From assembly GCF_022234545.1 (NCBI RefSeq), contig NZ_JAIEUI010000004.1, positions 186,001-250,000 on the forward strand: 64,000 nucleotides of DNA. Reading direction: 5' to 3'. Numbering within the stretch: the stretch's first letter is position 1; each line of letters begins with the position of its first letter. The position numbers and the translations under genes are program-made. The notes below the pieces were generated by a model. The model worked only from the letters and a program-made list of their open reading frames with translations, ran no database searches and was not told where the DNA came from. This DNA is from Paenibacillus piscarius (GTDB lineage: Bacteria; Bacillota; Bacilli; Paenibacillales; Paenibacillaceae). This document shows, one piece after another, positions 1-8,039 of this stretch.

Positions 1-9
1 GAGGACGCT

Positions 10-125
10 ATTTGTTCATTGGGTTGCTCAAACCGTCCCGTTTACAGTCAATAACGTCTCCTCAGTCCGCGAGCACTGAACACTTCCCGTTATTCGAGCA
101 AATAGCATCTTCTCAGTCCGTTCTC
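10..125. repeat. short 51-bp-period intergenic repeat (partial)
   Basis: The block at 52-69 recurs at 103-120 with three mismatches, exactly 51 bp apart (shared core CTCAGTCCG at 61-69 and 112-120). A second shared word, TCCCGTT, recurs at a spacing of 49, so the copies carry a small indel. The block lies downstream of prmC. It shares only its period with the larger arrays elsewhere in the window, not its sequence. No gene is visible between 1 and 292. Confidence 0.5.
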
Positions 126-292
126 CGGCTTCACCTTGCGTTTTCTACTCTATGATGTTCGTTGTTGCTGCATAATGTGCCGGCCGTACCTGGTCAGGTA
201 CCTGTCTCCTGCAAAAAGCACTCAGGCGGCTGCTCCACCTGTTGCGAGCCTCAGCCTCCGGCCCTCTGCCGGGGGCGGGGCCGCCAAGCAAG

Positions 293-1318
293 CTACCGGC
301 GTGCTATGCCCAGCACATGCCGGGGAATACCGGCGAGATCCTCAATTGTGAGGATCTCGTCCCAGTGCCCGGCTGCCCGCAGCATGTCGGCGACCTGCCC
401 GGCCTGCCCCTGGCCGAGCTCGAAGCCGATCAGGCGCGGCGGCGCCGGGAGCAGCGGCAGCTGCTCCATCATGCGGCGGTACGGGTCCAGCCCGTCCCCG
501 CCGCCGTCCAGTGCCGTGCGCGGCTCATGGTCGCGCACCTCACGCTGCAGCCCGGCGATATCGCCGCCGGGTATATACGGCGGGTTGGAGACGAGTATAT
601 CCGTCTCCATCCCCGCGAACGGCTCGAGCAGATCGCCGAGCCGCAGGTCAAGGGCTGTGCCGTGCCGCTGCGCATTGCGCCCGGCCACGGCCAGCGCGCC
701 GGGCGAGATGTCGCCGGCGCAGACCCGCCACGCCGGCGCTTCCGCTGCCAGCGTGACGGAGATGGCCCCGCTGCCGGCGCCGATATCGACGGCGGTCAGC
801 GGGCGCGCGGCGCGTGCTTCGCCAGCGCCGCTATTGGCAGGCGCGGCTTCGCCCCGCGCCGCCACCGCCTCTCCGCCCGCAGCGATCCCCTGCGCGCGCC
901 CGTCAGCTTCCGGCGCAGCTTCACTCTGCGCCGCCACTAGCCCGTCCGGCCACAGCTGTGCGCCGTACTTTAGAATCGCCTCGACCAGCAGCTCCGTCTC
1001 GGGCCGCGGGATCAGCACCTCGGGTGTGACCTCGAAGGTGCGTCCATAGAACTCCTGCTCGCCGGTGATATATTGCACCGGCTCACCCGCCGCCCGGCGG
1101 GAGACCAGCGTCTCCCAGCCGGACTTCAGGCCGGCCGGGAACGGATCGGCCAGCGCCATATAATAAGCCGCCCCGGACAGGCCCAGCGCATGCTCCAGCA
1201 GCAGCTGGCTGCTGCGCTGCGGCTCGCTTACCCCATGGGCGGCCAAAAAAGAAGAAGCCTCCGCAAAGGCTTCCCGGATGCTTTGCACGTCAGGCATGAC
1301 ATAAGAGTCGTGGTTCAA
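293..1318 (-). CDS. prmC: release factor glutamine N5-methyltransferase PrmC
   Basis: Methylates the glutamine of the GGQ motif of class I release factors with S-adenosylmethionine, in the cytosol. The SAM-binding glycine motif DIGAGSGAI lies near residues 178-186 and the catalytic NPPY motif at 245-248. The start is a TTG at 1318 with AAGGAG nine bases upstream, four bases after the prfA stop, so the two genes are translationally linked. The protein has 341 residues where relatives usually have about 280-290. The excess is an Ala/Gly/Glu-rich insert at about residues 121-172, between the N-terminal helical domain and the SAM-binding domain. Substrate (RF1) and modifying enzyme are encoded in one operon, as in many bacteria. 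Confidence 0.95.
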   Translation of the reverse strand: MNHDSYVMPDVQSIREAFAEASSFLAAHGVSEPQRSSQLLLEHALGLSGAAYYMALADPFPAGLKSGWETLVSRRAAGEPVQYITGEQEFYGRTFEVTPEVLIPRPETELLVEAILKYGAQLWPDGLVAAQSEAAPEADGRAQGIAAGGEAVAARGEAAPANSGAGEARAARPLTAVDIGAGSGAISVTLAAEAPAWRVCAGDISPGALAVAGRNAQRHGTALDLRLGDLLEPFAGMETDILVSNPPYIPGGDIAGLQREVRDHEPRTALDGGGDGLDPYRRMMEQLPLLPAPPRLIGFELGQGQAGQVADMLRAAGHWDEILTIEDLAGIPRHVLGIARR

Positions 1319-1322
1319 AGCA

Positions 1323-2390
1323 TTATTCTCCTTTTTGCATCAATTCCGCTTGCTCTGCAATCGACAGGGCCGAGATGATCTCGGTAATATCGCCGTTCAT
1401 CACCTGATCCAGACGGTGCAGGGTCAGGCCGATGCGGTGATCCGTTACACGGCTCTGCGGGAAGTTGTAGGTACGGATGCGCTCACTGCGGTCCCCGGTG
1501 CCTACCTTGCTCTTGCGCTCCCCGGAATACTTCGCTTCCTCTTCCTGGCGCTTCAGGTCCGAGATGCGGGCACGCAGTACCTGCAGCGCCTTCTCCTTGT
1601 TGGAGTTCTGGGACTTGCCGTCCTGGCAGGTTGCGACAATGCCGGTAGGCACGTGGGTAACACGTACAGCCGACTTCGTTGTATTAACGGACTGTCCGCC
1701 TGCACCGCTGGAGCAGAAGGTATCGACGCGGATATCCTTGTCAAGAATCTCGATTTCGAACTCTTCCGCTTCCGGCATTACTGCCACGGTGGAAGTGGAG
1801 GTATGGATGCGTCCGCCGGATTCGGTCGTCGGGATGCGCTGCACGCGGTGTGCGCCGCTCTCGAACTTCATTTTGCTGTAGGCGCCGCGGCCGTTAATCA
1901 TGAAGATTACTTCCTTGAAGCCGCCGAGGTCATTCGTGTTCACATCCATCAGCTCGACGCGCCAGCCCTGGGCATCGGCATAACGGGTATACATCCGGTA
2001 CAGGTCGGAAGCGAACAGAGCTGCTTCATCACCGCCAGCTGCGCCTCGAATTTCCACGATAACGTTCTTGTCGTCATTAGGGTCCTTCGGCAGGAGCAGC
2101 ACACGAATCTTCTCCTCCAGCTGGATCTGACGGGCGGACAGCTCGTCAATCTCCATTTTGACCATTTCCTTCATTTCATCATCAAGCTTCTCGGCCTGCA
2201 TCATCTTCGCGGCTTCAAGCTCTTCCATTACATTCTTATATTCACTATACGCCTCGAAGGCGGGCTGCAAGTCAGATTGTTCTTTGGAATAGTCCCTCAG
2301 TTTCTTACTGTCGCTTGCAACATCCGGGTCACATAGCAGTTCACTGAGTTTCTCATAGCGGTCCGCCAGGGATTGCAATCGGTCCAACAA
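1323..2390 (-). CDS. prfA: peptide chain release factor 1
   Basis: Recognises UAA and UAG stop codons on the ribosome and triggers peptidyl-tRNA hydrolysis. The GGQ motif is at residues 231-233. The codon-recognition tripeptide PTT (the RF1 PxT type, not the SPF of RF2) is at 187-189 in the stretch [11 protein letters not shown]. Length is 355 residues, normal for RF1. The start is TTG (a second TTG follows directly) behind GGAGAGGTG. It is the first gene of the prfA-prmC pair, with a four-base gap. Confidence 0.97.
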   Translation of the reverse strand: MLDRLQSLADRYEKLSELLCDPDVASDSKKLRDYSKEQSDLQPAFEAYSEYKNVMEELEAAKMMQAEKLDDEMKEMVKMEIDELSARQIQLEEKIRVLLLPKDPNDDKNVIVEIRGAAGGDEAALFASDLYRMYTRYADAQGWRVELMDVNTNDLGGFKEVIFMINGRGAYSKMKFESGAHRVQRIPTTESGGRIHTSTSTVAVMPEAEEFEIEILDKDIRVDTFCSSGAGGQSVNTTKSAVRVTHVPTGIVATCQDGKSQNSNKEKALQVLRARISDLKRQEEEAKYSGERKSKVGTGDRSERIRTYNFPQSRVTDHRIGLTLHRLDQVMNGDITEIISALSIAEQAELMQKGE

Positions 2391-2871
2391 GGGAATTCAC
2401 CTCTCCTGATTCAAATTGTTCCGTATTATTACTTCAAATTGTAGATACAAACGAATTAGATATACGACTTTATATTATACCACCAATGACGCCAATTGGC
2501 TACTGCACAAGCTGCCGGCAAAACAAATCAACCTAACGGGTGAGCAACACTAGTGCCTCATGCCCCATAGCGCCATACATCTGACTCATGCACCTTCCCG
2601 GCTGCCCGCTGACTGTGTTCGTTTCGTCGCATACATTTAGCCCACATGCCTAACTCCAGCCCACTGTGTTCGCTTTTTCGCATACATTCGGCCCACGCAC
2701 CGCCCTGCCAGCTACCTACTAAATCCTTGCTTACAGAATCGTCCGACTTAATCGGCATGATGGTTCTTTCCCCGCCAAACGCGCCAAACGCATGAAGGCC
2801 ACCCAACAAGTGCAACTGCTACTCTTGGATGGCCTATCTAATATTCTCTGGTTGAGAGCCTTCTATTCGTT
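2391..2871. other. 480-bp gene-free gap between ychF and prfA
   Basis: Holds the presumed prfA promoter at its left end (AT-rich, about 2400-2480) and a two-copy 51-bp repeat at 2613-2700. A long imperfect hairpin lies at about 2799-2834 (GGCCA-c-CCAA pairing with TTGG-a-TGGCC), which may end ychF transcription, though no T-run follows it. An 85-codon reading frame across the repeat has no convincing coding character. Confidence 0.5.
2613..2702. repeat. 51-bp intergenic tandem repeat, two copies
   Basis: CTGTGTTCG starts at 2613 and again at 2664, exactly 51 bp apart, each followed by a TTTCG / GCATACATT / GCCCAC pattern. The words TTTTTCG, TACATT and GGCC in this order resemble the 51-bp units of the arrays at 5769 and 55228, so this is probably a diverged member of the same family. 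Confidence 0.65.
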
Positions 2872-3972
2872 CTATACGTTGAAGCGGAAGTGCATGACGT
2901 CGCCGTCCTGAACCAGATATTCCTTGCCTTCGAGACGCAGCTGGCCGCGTTCCTTGGCACCGTTCATCGAGCCTGCAGCTACCAGATCGGTATACGATAC
3001 GACCTCGGCGCGGATAAAGCCGCGTTCAAAATCGGTATGAATGACTCCCGCCGCTCCAGGCGCTTTGGTGCCCTTGCGGATGGTCCAGGCACGAACCTCC
3101 TGCACGCCTGCTGTGAAGTAGGTGTACAGCCCGAGCAATTTGTAGGCAGCCTTAATCAGGCGGTTCAGCCCGGATTCCTGCAGCCCCAGCTCTTCCAGGA
3201 ACATCTCCTTGTCTTCGCCTTCCAGCTCCGCAATCTCCGCCTCCACTTTTGCGCTGATCGGTACCACTTCCGCATTCTCGGCGGCTGCGAATTCACGGAC
3301 CTGCTTCACATAAGGGTTCTCTTCGGCGCCTGCCACCTCATCCTCGCTCACGTTCGCTGCATACAGCACCGGCTTCAGCGTCAGCAGATGGAGATCGCGC
3401 ACAATCAGGCGTTCGTCATCGGACAAGTCCAGACTGCGTGCAGGCTGGTCCTGATACAGAGCTTCCTTCACGCGCTCCAGTACTTCTACTTCCTGGGCGT
3501 ATTTCTTGTCGCCGCCCTTGATATTTTTGCGGGAACGCTCAATCCGCTTCTCCACGCTCTCCAGATCGGCCAGAATCAGCTCCAGGTTAATCGTCTGGAT
3601 GTCACTGATCGGATTCACTTTGCCGTCTACATGGGTTACGTTCTCATCGACGAAGCAGCGCACCACATGCACAATGGCATCCACCTCACGGATATGCGCC
3701 AGGAACTTGTTGCCCAGGCCTTCGCCCTTGCTTGCCCCGCGCACGAGTCCGGCAATATCCACGAATTCAAAAGCGGTCGGAACCGTCTTGTTCGGCTGCA
3801 CCAGCTCCACCAGCTTATCCAGACGCTCGTCCGGCACTTCCACAACGCCCACATTCGGGTCAATGGTGCAGAAAGGATAGTTCGCGGACTCCGCCCCCGC
3901 CTGGGTAATAGCATTAAATAATGTCGATTTACCAACGTTGGGAAGCCCAACGATACCTGCTTTCAAAGCCAT
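2872..3972 (-). CDS. ychF: redox-regulated ATPase YchF (Obg-family P-loop protein)
   Basis: Conserved Obg-related ATPase associated with ribosomes and stress responses. The P-loop GLPNVGKST is at residues 9-17, and DIAGLV marks the G3 region. The G4 position reads NVSE instead of NKxD, the feature that gives YchF its ATP preference. The C-terminus is a TGS domain ending [13 protein letters not shown]. Length of 366 residues is standard. ATG start with a TAGGAG site about eleven bases upstream. It stands alone between intergenic repeat regions. Confidence 0.95.
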   Translation of the reverse strand: MALKAGIVGLPNVGKSTLFNAITQAGAESANYPFCTIDPNVGVVEVPDERLDKLVELVQPNKTVPTAFEFVDIAGLVRGASKGEGLGNKFLAHIREVDAIVHVVRCFVDENVTHVDGKVNPISDIQTINLELILADLESVEKRIERSRKNIKGGDKKYAQEVEVLERVKEALYQDQPARSLDLSDDERLIVRDLHLLTLKPVLYAANVSEDEVAGAEENPYVKQVREFAAAENAEVVPISAKVEAEIAELEGEDKEMFLEELGLQESGLNRLIKAAYKLLGLYTYFTAGVQEVRAWTIRKGTKAPGAAGVIHTDFERGFIRAEVVSYTDLVAAGSMNGAKERGQLRLEGKEYLVQDGDVMHFRFNV

Positions 3973-4112
3973 TTATATGACAACTCCTATTTTCGGTTGG
4001 TTTGATCACCGCATGAAACGCCTGAACTGATCTCAACCATTATATATTAGAACAAAATCTCCAGCAACAGCGGATGTCAAGGGCAGGCCGCCAAACACAC
4101 CTTACCGGGTGA

Positions 4113-4173
4113 ATATGATTTTACTTGGCGCTGCCCGTTGTGGCGACTCCCCACTGCAAAATGTGGTCGGTTT
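4113..4173. repeat. truncated 51-bp repeat unit at the left flank of the IS
   Basis: GGCGACTCCCC-ACTGCAA-ATGTGGTCGGTTT (4143-4173) matches the end and start of the units in the array at 5769-6113 (GGCGCTCCCAGTGCAATTGTGGTCGGTTT). Similarity stops at 4173 and resumes on the far side of the IS110 element, so the element seems to have split the array. A more decayed unit may precede it from 4113. Confidence 0.6.
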
Positions 4174-4276
4174 AATACGAAAATAAAAGTATCGGAAAAT
4201 GCGCCGCAGACTGGATTTTGACAAAAAAAGGCCCACCGCCCCAAAAAACGTTTCGTTTTTTTTGAAAAAGGGAAGA

Positions 4277-5509
4277 CTATTGGATAGGATTTAATTCCAC
4301 GCTATATCCTAACTGCTGGATATATTTCACGTACCTATCTAACGTGTTTTTCTTGGACGTCTCATCGCCTAGTGAGACGTCTATTTCTTGGTAGGACCTT
4401 TTCTCCCGCATTAGGGCATGGAGAATTCGAATCAGCAAATGCGCCGTGGCGACGTTTGCTTTTTTATCGCCTCGTCTCTTCCGGATTCGTCGAAAGAATT
4501 GGCCGATCCGGTTCGAGGAGCGAGAATTTGCCCAAGCCGCCTGACACAAGGCCCCTTTCAGATGCTTGTTCCCTTGCATCGATTTTGACTTTCTTCGCTT
4601 ACCAGCGCTTTCGTTGTTCCCTGGACACACCCCCGCCCATGACGCAAACTGCGCGTCACTCGGGAACATGTCCGCGACATGCGGCCCCACTTCGGCAAAG
4701 ATGGTCACCGCAGACGTCCGCTCAATTCCTGGAATGGAGTCAATTTGTTCAATCACCTCCAGGTACGGTTCTGCCTTCGCCTCGATTCGAGCTTCCAGTT
4801 CCGTGATTCTTTTCTCCAAATAGACCAAGTGGTCCCAGTGATCTCGAATCATCTCCCGATGATGACGGCGCAACTTGCCATTGAGCGCATCGAGTAGCTG
4901 CGGCACTTTCTTTTTTAAACGGGTTTTCACCAGGTTTTTAACGGTCACTTCGTCAACGACCTCGCCGTCCATGATCTTCTGGAGCAGGCCCCGTCCCGTA
5001 ACCCCATAGAGATCGGACATAAAGGTGGTTAGCTTGATGTTGGCATCCTGCAGGATTTTGTGGATGCGGTTTTTCTCCGCCGTCACCGCTTGCACCATCT
5101 TACTCCGGTAACGGGTCAAGTCCCGCAAATCCCGGATGTCCTGTTCGGGCACCATACTGCCTTCAATGAGCCCGCAGCGGTGCAATTGCGCTAACCAGCG
5201 CGCGTCTTGGATGTCACTTTTTCGACCCGGCATATTCTTTACCTTCCGGGCGTTGGCCAGGAGAAGTTCACAACTGCCCTCTAAGATGTTCCATACCGGT
5301 TTCCATAACACGCCGGTACTCTCCATCACCACCTCCCGGCACCCGTGTTCACTCAGCCAATCTTGCAGGCCTAGCAATTCTTTGGTGGTCGTCCCAAAGG
5401 TTTTCAGGTGACATTGGGGTGCCTGTTCGATCGGTCCTTTTAACACGCAGGCCACAACGGTTTCCTGATGCACGTCCAGACCGGCGCAACACATACGTAC
5501 AGCATCCAT
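4277..5509 (-). CDS. IS110-family DEDD transposase/recombinase
   Basis: RNA-guided recombinase of an insertion sequence. The N-terminal RuvC-like DEDD domain shows D12 (GLDVHQ), E63 (VMESTG), D99 and D102 (KSDIQDARW). After a coiled linker, the C-terminal Transposase_20 domain (about 258-375) begins SIPGIERTSAV and holds the expected catalytic serine S301 in NNESAGKRR. Length of 410 residues is typical and no frameshift is seen. The ATG at 5509 has GGAGGA nine bases upstream. Codon use appears somewhat less GC-rich than in the neighbouring genes, as expected for a mobile element. Confidence 0.93.
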   Translation of the reverse strand: MDAVRMCCAGLDVHQETVVACVLKGPIEQAPQCHLKTFGTTTKELLGLQDWLSEHGCREVVMESTGVLWKPVWNILEGSCELLLANARKVKNMPGRKSDIQDARWLAQLHRCGLIEGSMVPEQDIRDLRDLTRYRSKMVQAVTAEKNRIHKILQDANIKLTTFMSDLYGVTGRGLLQKIMDGEVVDEVTVKNLVKTRLKKKVPQLLDALNGKLRRHHREMIRDHWDHLVYLEKRITELEARIEAKAEPYLEVIEQIDSIPGIERTSAVTIFAEVGPHVADMFPSDAQFASWAGVCPGNNESAGKRRKSKSMQGNKHLKGALCQAAWANSRSSNRIGQFFRRIRKRRGDKKANVATAHLLIRILHALMREKRSYQEIDVSLGDETSKKNTLDRYVKYIQQLGYSVELNPIQ

Positions 5510-5700
5510 TCCAATCTTCCTCCATCGTCAGTTTACAAATCATGCGCTCGAGTGAGTGTAATTTAATACACGTACTTTTGGGGGCTACAATAGGCGATGC
5601 TCGAAAAGCGCAATAGAACGGTTTTTCGAACGGGGTGGGTCCCAGTAACCGTTTCCGCCCTTTGATTTGTATATGTAAGTGTTGACGACTACAGCCTCAT
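5510..5700 (-). ncRNA. candidate bridge RNA region of the IS110 element
   Basis: IS110 elements encode a structured bridge RNA in the non-coding end upstream of the recombinase. This gap is the right size (about 180-260 bases). It holds foldable segments: TCGAAAAG at about 5600 can pair with TTTTTCGA at about 5622-5629, and AACGG/CCGTT words flank a second potential loop (5619-5655). I infer the RNA from family knowledge and position. Its exact ends and its target- and donor-binding loops are not determined here. Confidence 0.4.
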
Positions 5701-5768
5701 TTAGAATGGATGCGACGGATGCCACCCACTTATTTTCATTCCTGGGGGTGACAAGGCCTCTGTCTTGT

Positions 5769-6113
5769 CATGACTGTTTTTCGATTACATTTCGCGTACG
5801 CAGCGCTCCCAGTGCATATGTGGTCGGTTTTTCGATTACATTTCGCGTACACGGCGCTCCCAGTGCAATTGTGGTCGGTTTTTCAATTACATTTGGCCTA
5901 CACGGCACTCCCAGTGCAATTGTGGTCGGTTTTTCGATTACATTTCGCGTACGCAGCGCTCCCAGTGCAATTGTGGTCGGTTTTTCGATTACATTTCGCG
6001 TACACGGCGCTCCCAGTGCAATTGTGGTCGGTTTTTCGATTACATTCGGCCTACGTGGCGCTCCCAGTCCAAATATAGTCGGTTTTTCAATTACATTTGG
6101 CCTACACGCCCCC
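5769..6113. repeat. 51-bp tandem repeat array, seven units
   Basis: Units start at 5769 (degenerate), 5820, 5871, 5922, 5973, 6024 and 6075, all exactly 51 bp apart. The consensus opens GTGGTCGGTTTTTCGATTAC, continues ATTTCGCGTACACGG and ends CGCTCCCAGTGCAATT. Since 51 is a multiple of three, open frames run through the array on both strands. They encode a 17-residue repeat but have no start context. The array lies between the IS110 element and the GNAT gene terminator. Confidence 0.93.
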
Positions 6114-6142
6114 GCATTAACTCCGAACACTCCACATTATGC

Positions 6143-6164
6143 AAAAAGACTCCTTAAGGAGTCT
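6143..6164 (-). terminator. Rho-independent terminator of the GNAT gene / crt operon
   Basis: Perfect palindrome AGACTCCTTAAGGAGTCT at 6147-6164, followed on the minus strand by a T-run (TTTTTG). It closes the minus-strand transcription unit ending at 6230. Confidence 0.8.
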
Positions 6165-6229
6165 CATCTTCTTCCGATTGCAACGTCTGAGTCCCTATGT
6201 CAGAGCCTGAGCTTCCTCTAACCTGCCGC

Positions 6230-6700
6230 CTACAATGTCTTAGACATCGTAATGTCTGTCACCTGGAAGCCCATTTTCTTATACAGCCCGAAGGCCCGTT
6301 CGTTGTGTCCAAAGACATGGAGACCGATCTTGGCCACCTTCAGCTTGCGGGCTTCCTCATCCAGCAGGAGCAGCGTCTGCTTGCCATAACCCCGGCCCTG
6401 GAACGGCTCGAAAATATAAATGTCATAGATGAACGCCTCCCGCAACCCGCGCTTCTCAGTCACATTGACCCAGAGATAACCAGCTTGGGTTCCAGAGCCA
6501 TCCTCTATCACAGAATAAAAATAAGCTCCCTCAGTGTGGAGTCCTTGCGGCAGGTATTGCTTCATCGCTTCCTGCGACTGCGTTAACGCTGTATCAGCAT
6601 CCCAGGCTCCGGCTTTGATCTTCTCTTCTGCATAGTCGCTGGTAGATTGCTTCAAAAACGACTGAAACGCTGCTTCGTCCATCGGGACCAGTGTAATCAT
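6230..6700 (-). CDS. GNAT family N-acetyltransferase
   Basis: Probable acetyl-CoA-dependent acetyltransferase of unknown substrate. The acetyl-CoA binding motif A is visible as FEPFQGRGYGKQ, followed by the family's C-terminal pattern HVFGHNERAFGLYKKMGF. The chosen ATG at 6700 has AAGGG nine bases upstream; an earlier in-frame start at 6721 lacks a site. The gene begins 47 bp after fni with no terminator between, so it may be read through from the carotenoid operon. No sequence feature ties it to pigment synthesis. Confidence 0.85.
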   Translation of the reverse strand: MITLVPMDEAAFQSFLKQSTSDYAEEKIKAGAWDADTALTQSQEAMKQYLPQGLHTEGAYFYSVIEDGSGTQAGYLWVNVTEKRGLREAFIYDIYIFEPFQGRGYGKQTLLLLDEEARKLKVAKIGLHVFGHNERAFGLYKKMGFQVTDITMSKTL

Positions 6701-6747
6701 AGCCCGCAACCCTTCTTTCAATTCAGATTATAATGGCCGGCCCGGCG

Positions 6748-7887
6748 TCAGCGCCGGATCAGCCTCGGTGTGCCGCGCAGCGCCGCCAGGTCCTGCGCAC
6801 CGATGCCGAACATCACCGTCTGCAGCTCCAGCTCGACCTGCGCCAGCGCCTGGTCCAGCGCCTCCTCGGAGCTGACCGCCGGGCCCAGCAGCCCCCGGCC
6901 GAAGCCGGCCAGATCCGCGCCGAGCGCCAGCGCCTTGGCGGCATCCACGCCATGCTTCAGCCCGCCGCTGCCGATCAGCGGGCCGTCCGCTGATATTGCC
7001 CGCACCTCGGCGATGCATTCCGCCGTGGGGATGCCCCAGTCGGCGAAGGCCTCCGCCGCTGCCCGCCGGACCGGGTCGATGCTGCGGAACTTCTCGACCT
7101 GGCTCCAGGAGGTGCCGCCTGCACCGGCCACATCGATGAAGGCCACCCCGGCTTCATATAGCCGTAACGCCGTCTCACCGTCGATGCCCCAGCCGACCTC
7201 CTTGACGCCTACCGGCACTTCAAGAGTGCGGCACAAAGCCTCTATCCGCTTCAGCAGGGAGGCAAAGCCCGTATCCCCCTCCGGCTGGAATACCTCCTGC
7301 AGCCCGTTCAGATGCAGGACCAGCCAGTCGGCGCCTGCGATCTCGACCGCGCGGCGGCATTCCTCGACTCCGAAGCCCAGGGAGAGCTGCACTGCTCCGA
7401 CATTGGCAATCACCGGAATCGTAGGCGCGTTGCCGCGCACGTAGAAGGTGGACGCCAGGTCGGCACGCTCTACAGCGGCGCGGACCGAGCCGACGCCAAG
7501 CGCCCAGCCCCGGCGCTCTGCCGCCTCGGCCAGCCGGGCGTTAATGCTGCCGGTGGCCTTGCTCCCGCCGGTCATGGAGCTGATCAGCAGCGGTGTGCGC
7601 AGCTTACGGCCCAGAAATGCTGTGCTCAGCGAGATTTTATCGAAATCCACTTCCGGCAGGGCATTATGGCGGAAGCGGTAATGCTCGAAGCCGGTGGTAA
7701 TGCCGCTTCCGGCAACATCCTCATTCAGGCAGAGCCGGACATGCTCAATCTTCCGCTCGCCGGTTCTGGATTCAGGCAGCAGCGACTGATGTCCGCCGGC
7801 GCCCTGACTCTGCTGCCTTGTTGCCGGTCCGCCAGCCGGCTGCTCTGCGGAGCTCTGCGGCACACGATCCTGCGGCCTGTCATTCAT
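6748..7887 (-). CDS. fni: type 2 isopentenyl-diphosphate delta-isomerase
   Basis: FMN-dependent enzyme interconverting isopentenyl and dimethylallyl diphosphate, supplying precursors for the carotenoid operon. It shows the family sequence RKIEHV near the N-terminus (residues 45-50), SSMTGGS, VGVKEVGWG, VDVAGAGGTSW and the C-terminal phosphate-binding GSGGLKHGVDAAKALALGA. The ATG at 7887 (379 residues) has GGAGGAA eight bases upstream and is preferred to an upstream start adding 39 residues. About 40 extra N-terminal residues rich in Q, G and S remain before the conserved core. A perfect TATAAT (7918-7923 on the opposite strand) lies just upstream, so fni may also have its own promoter. Confidence 0.93.
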   Translation of the reverse strand: MNDRPQDRVPQSSAEQPAGGPATRQQSQGAGGHQSLLPESRTGERKIEHVRLCLNEDVAGSGITTGFEHYRFRHNALPEVDFDKISLSTAFLGRKLRTPLLISSMTGGSKATGSINARLAEAAERRGWALGVGSVRAAVERADLASTFYVRGNAPTIPVIANVGAVQLSLGFGVEECRRAVEIAGADWLVLHLNGLQEVFQPEGDTGFASLLKRIEALCRTLEVPVGVKEVGWGIDGETALRLYEAGVAFIDVAGAGGTSWSQVEKFRSIDPVRRAAAEAFADWGIPTAECIAEVRAISADGPLIGSGGLKHGVDAAKALALGADLAGFGRGLLGPAVSSEEALDQALAQVELELQTVMFGIGAQDLAALRGTPRLIRR

Positions 7888-8039
7888 ACGGTCTTCCTCC
7901 GTTTCCGTTTGTGCTTCATTATAGCATAACCCCGCCGGGCGTTTGAATGCAGGGCGGGGGCCAAAGGTGATACAGGTGGCCCAGGTGATATGCAGCCGAT
8001 TCAATCATCGGTTGTTCAATAATTCCAGTCATTGGACAT

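Larger units (their letters stand above)
4174..5768 (-). mobile_element. IS110-family insertion sequence
   Basis: Bounds are estimated from where the flanking 51-bp repeat breaks off (4173) and resumes (about 5769). IS110 elements lack terminal inverted repeats, so the ends cannot be fixed by eye. The element holds one recombinase gene. On the minus strand about 260 bp of non-coding DNA precede the gene and about 100 bp follow it. The total of about 1.6 kb is at the upper end of the usual IS110 range. The recombinase is intact, so the element may still be active. A perfect A/T-rich hairpin (AAAAAACG/CGTTTTTT, about 4243-4261) lies just after the gene. Confidence 0.75.

Noticed and set aside
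1335..2336. 333-codon plus-strand frame antisense to prfA
   Set aside because: It is the shadow of a strongly conserved gene in GC-rich DNA; no ribosome site and no recognisable protein pattern.
2558..2815. 85-codon minus-strand frame in the prfA-ychF gap
   Set aside because: Lies across a 51-bp repeat (its peptide contains the repeat twice) and has no convincing start site.
5679..6221. Open frames of 102-180 codons on both strands across the 5769 array
   Set aside because: They exist only because the 51-bp unit is a multiple of three without stops. They encode a monotonous 17-residue repeat, overlap on both strands and lack ribosome sites.
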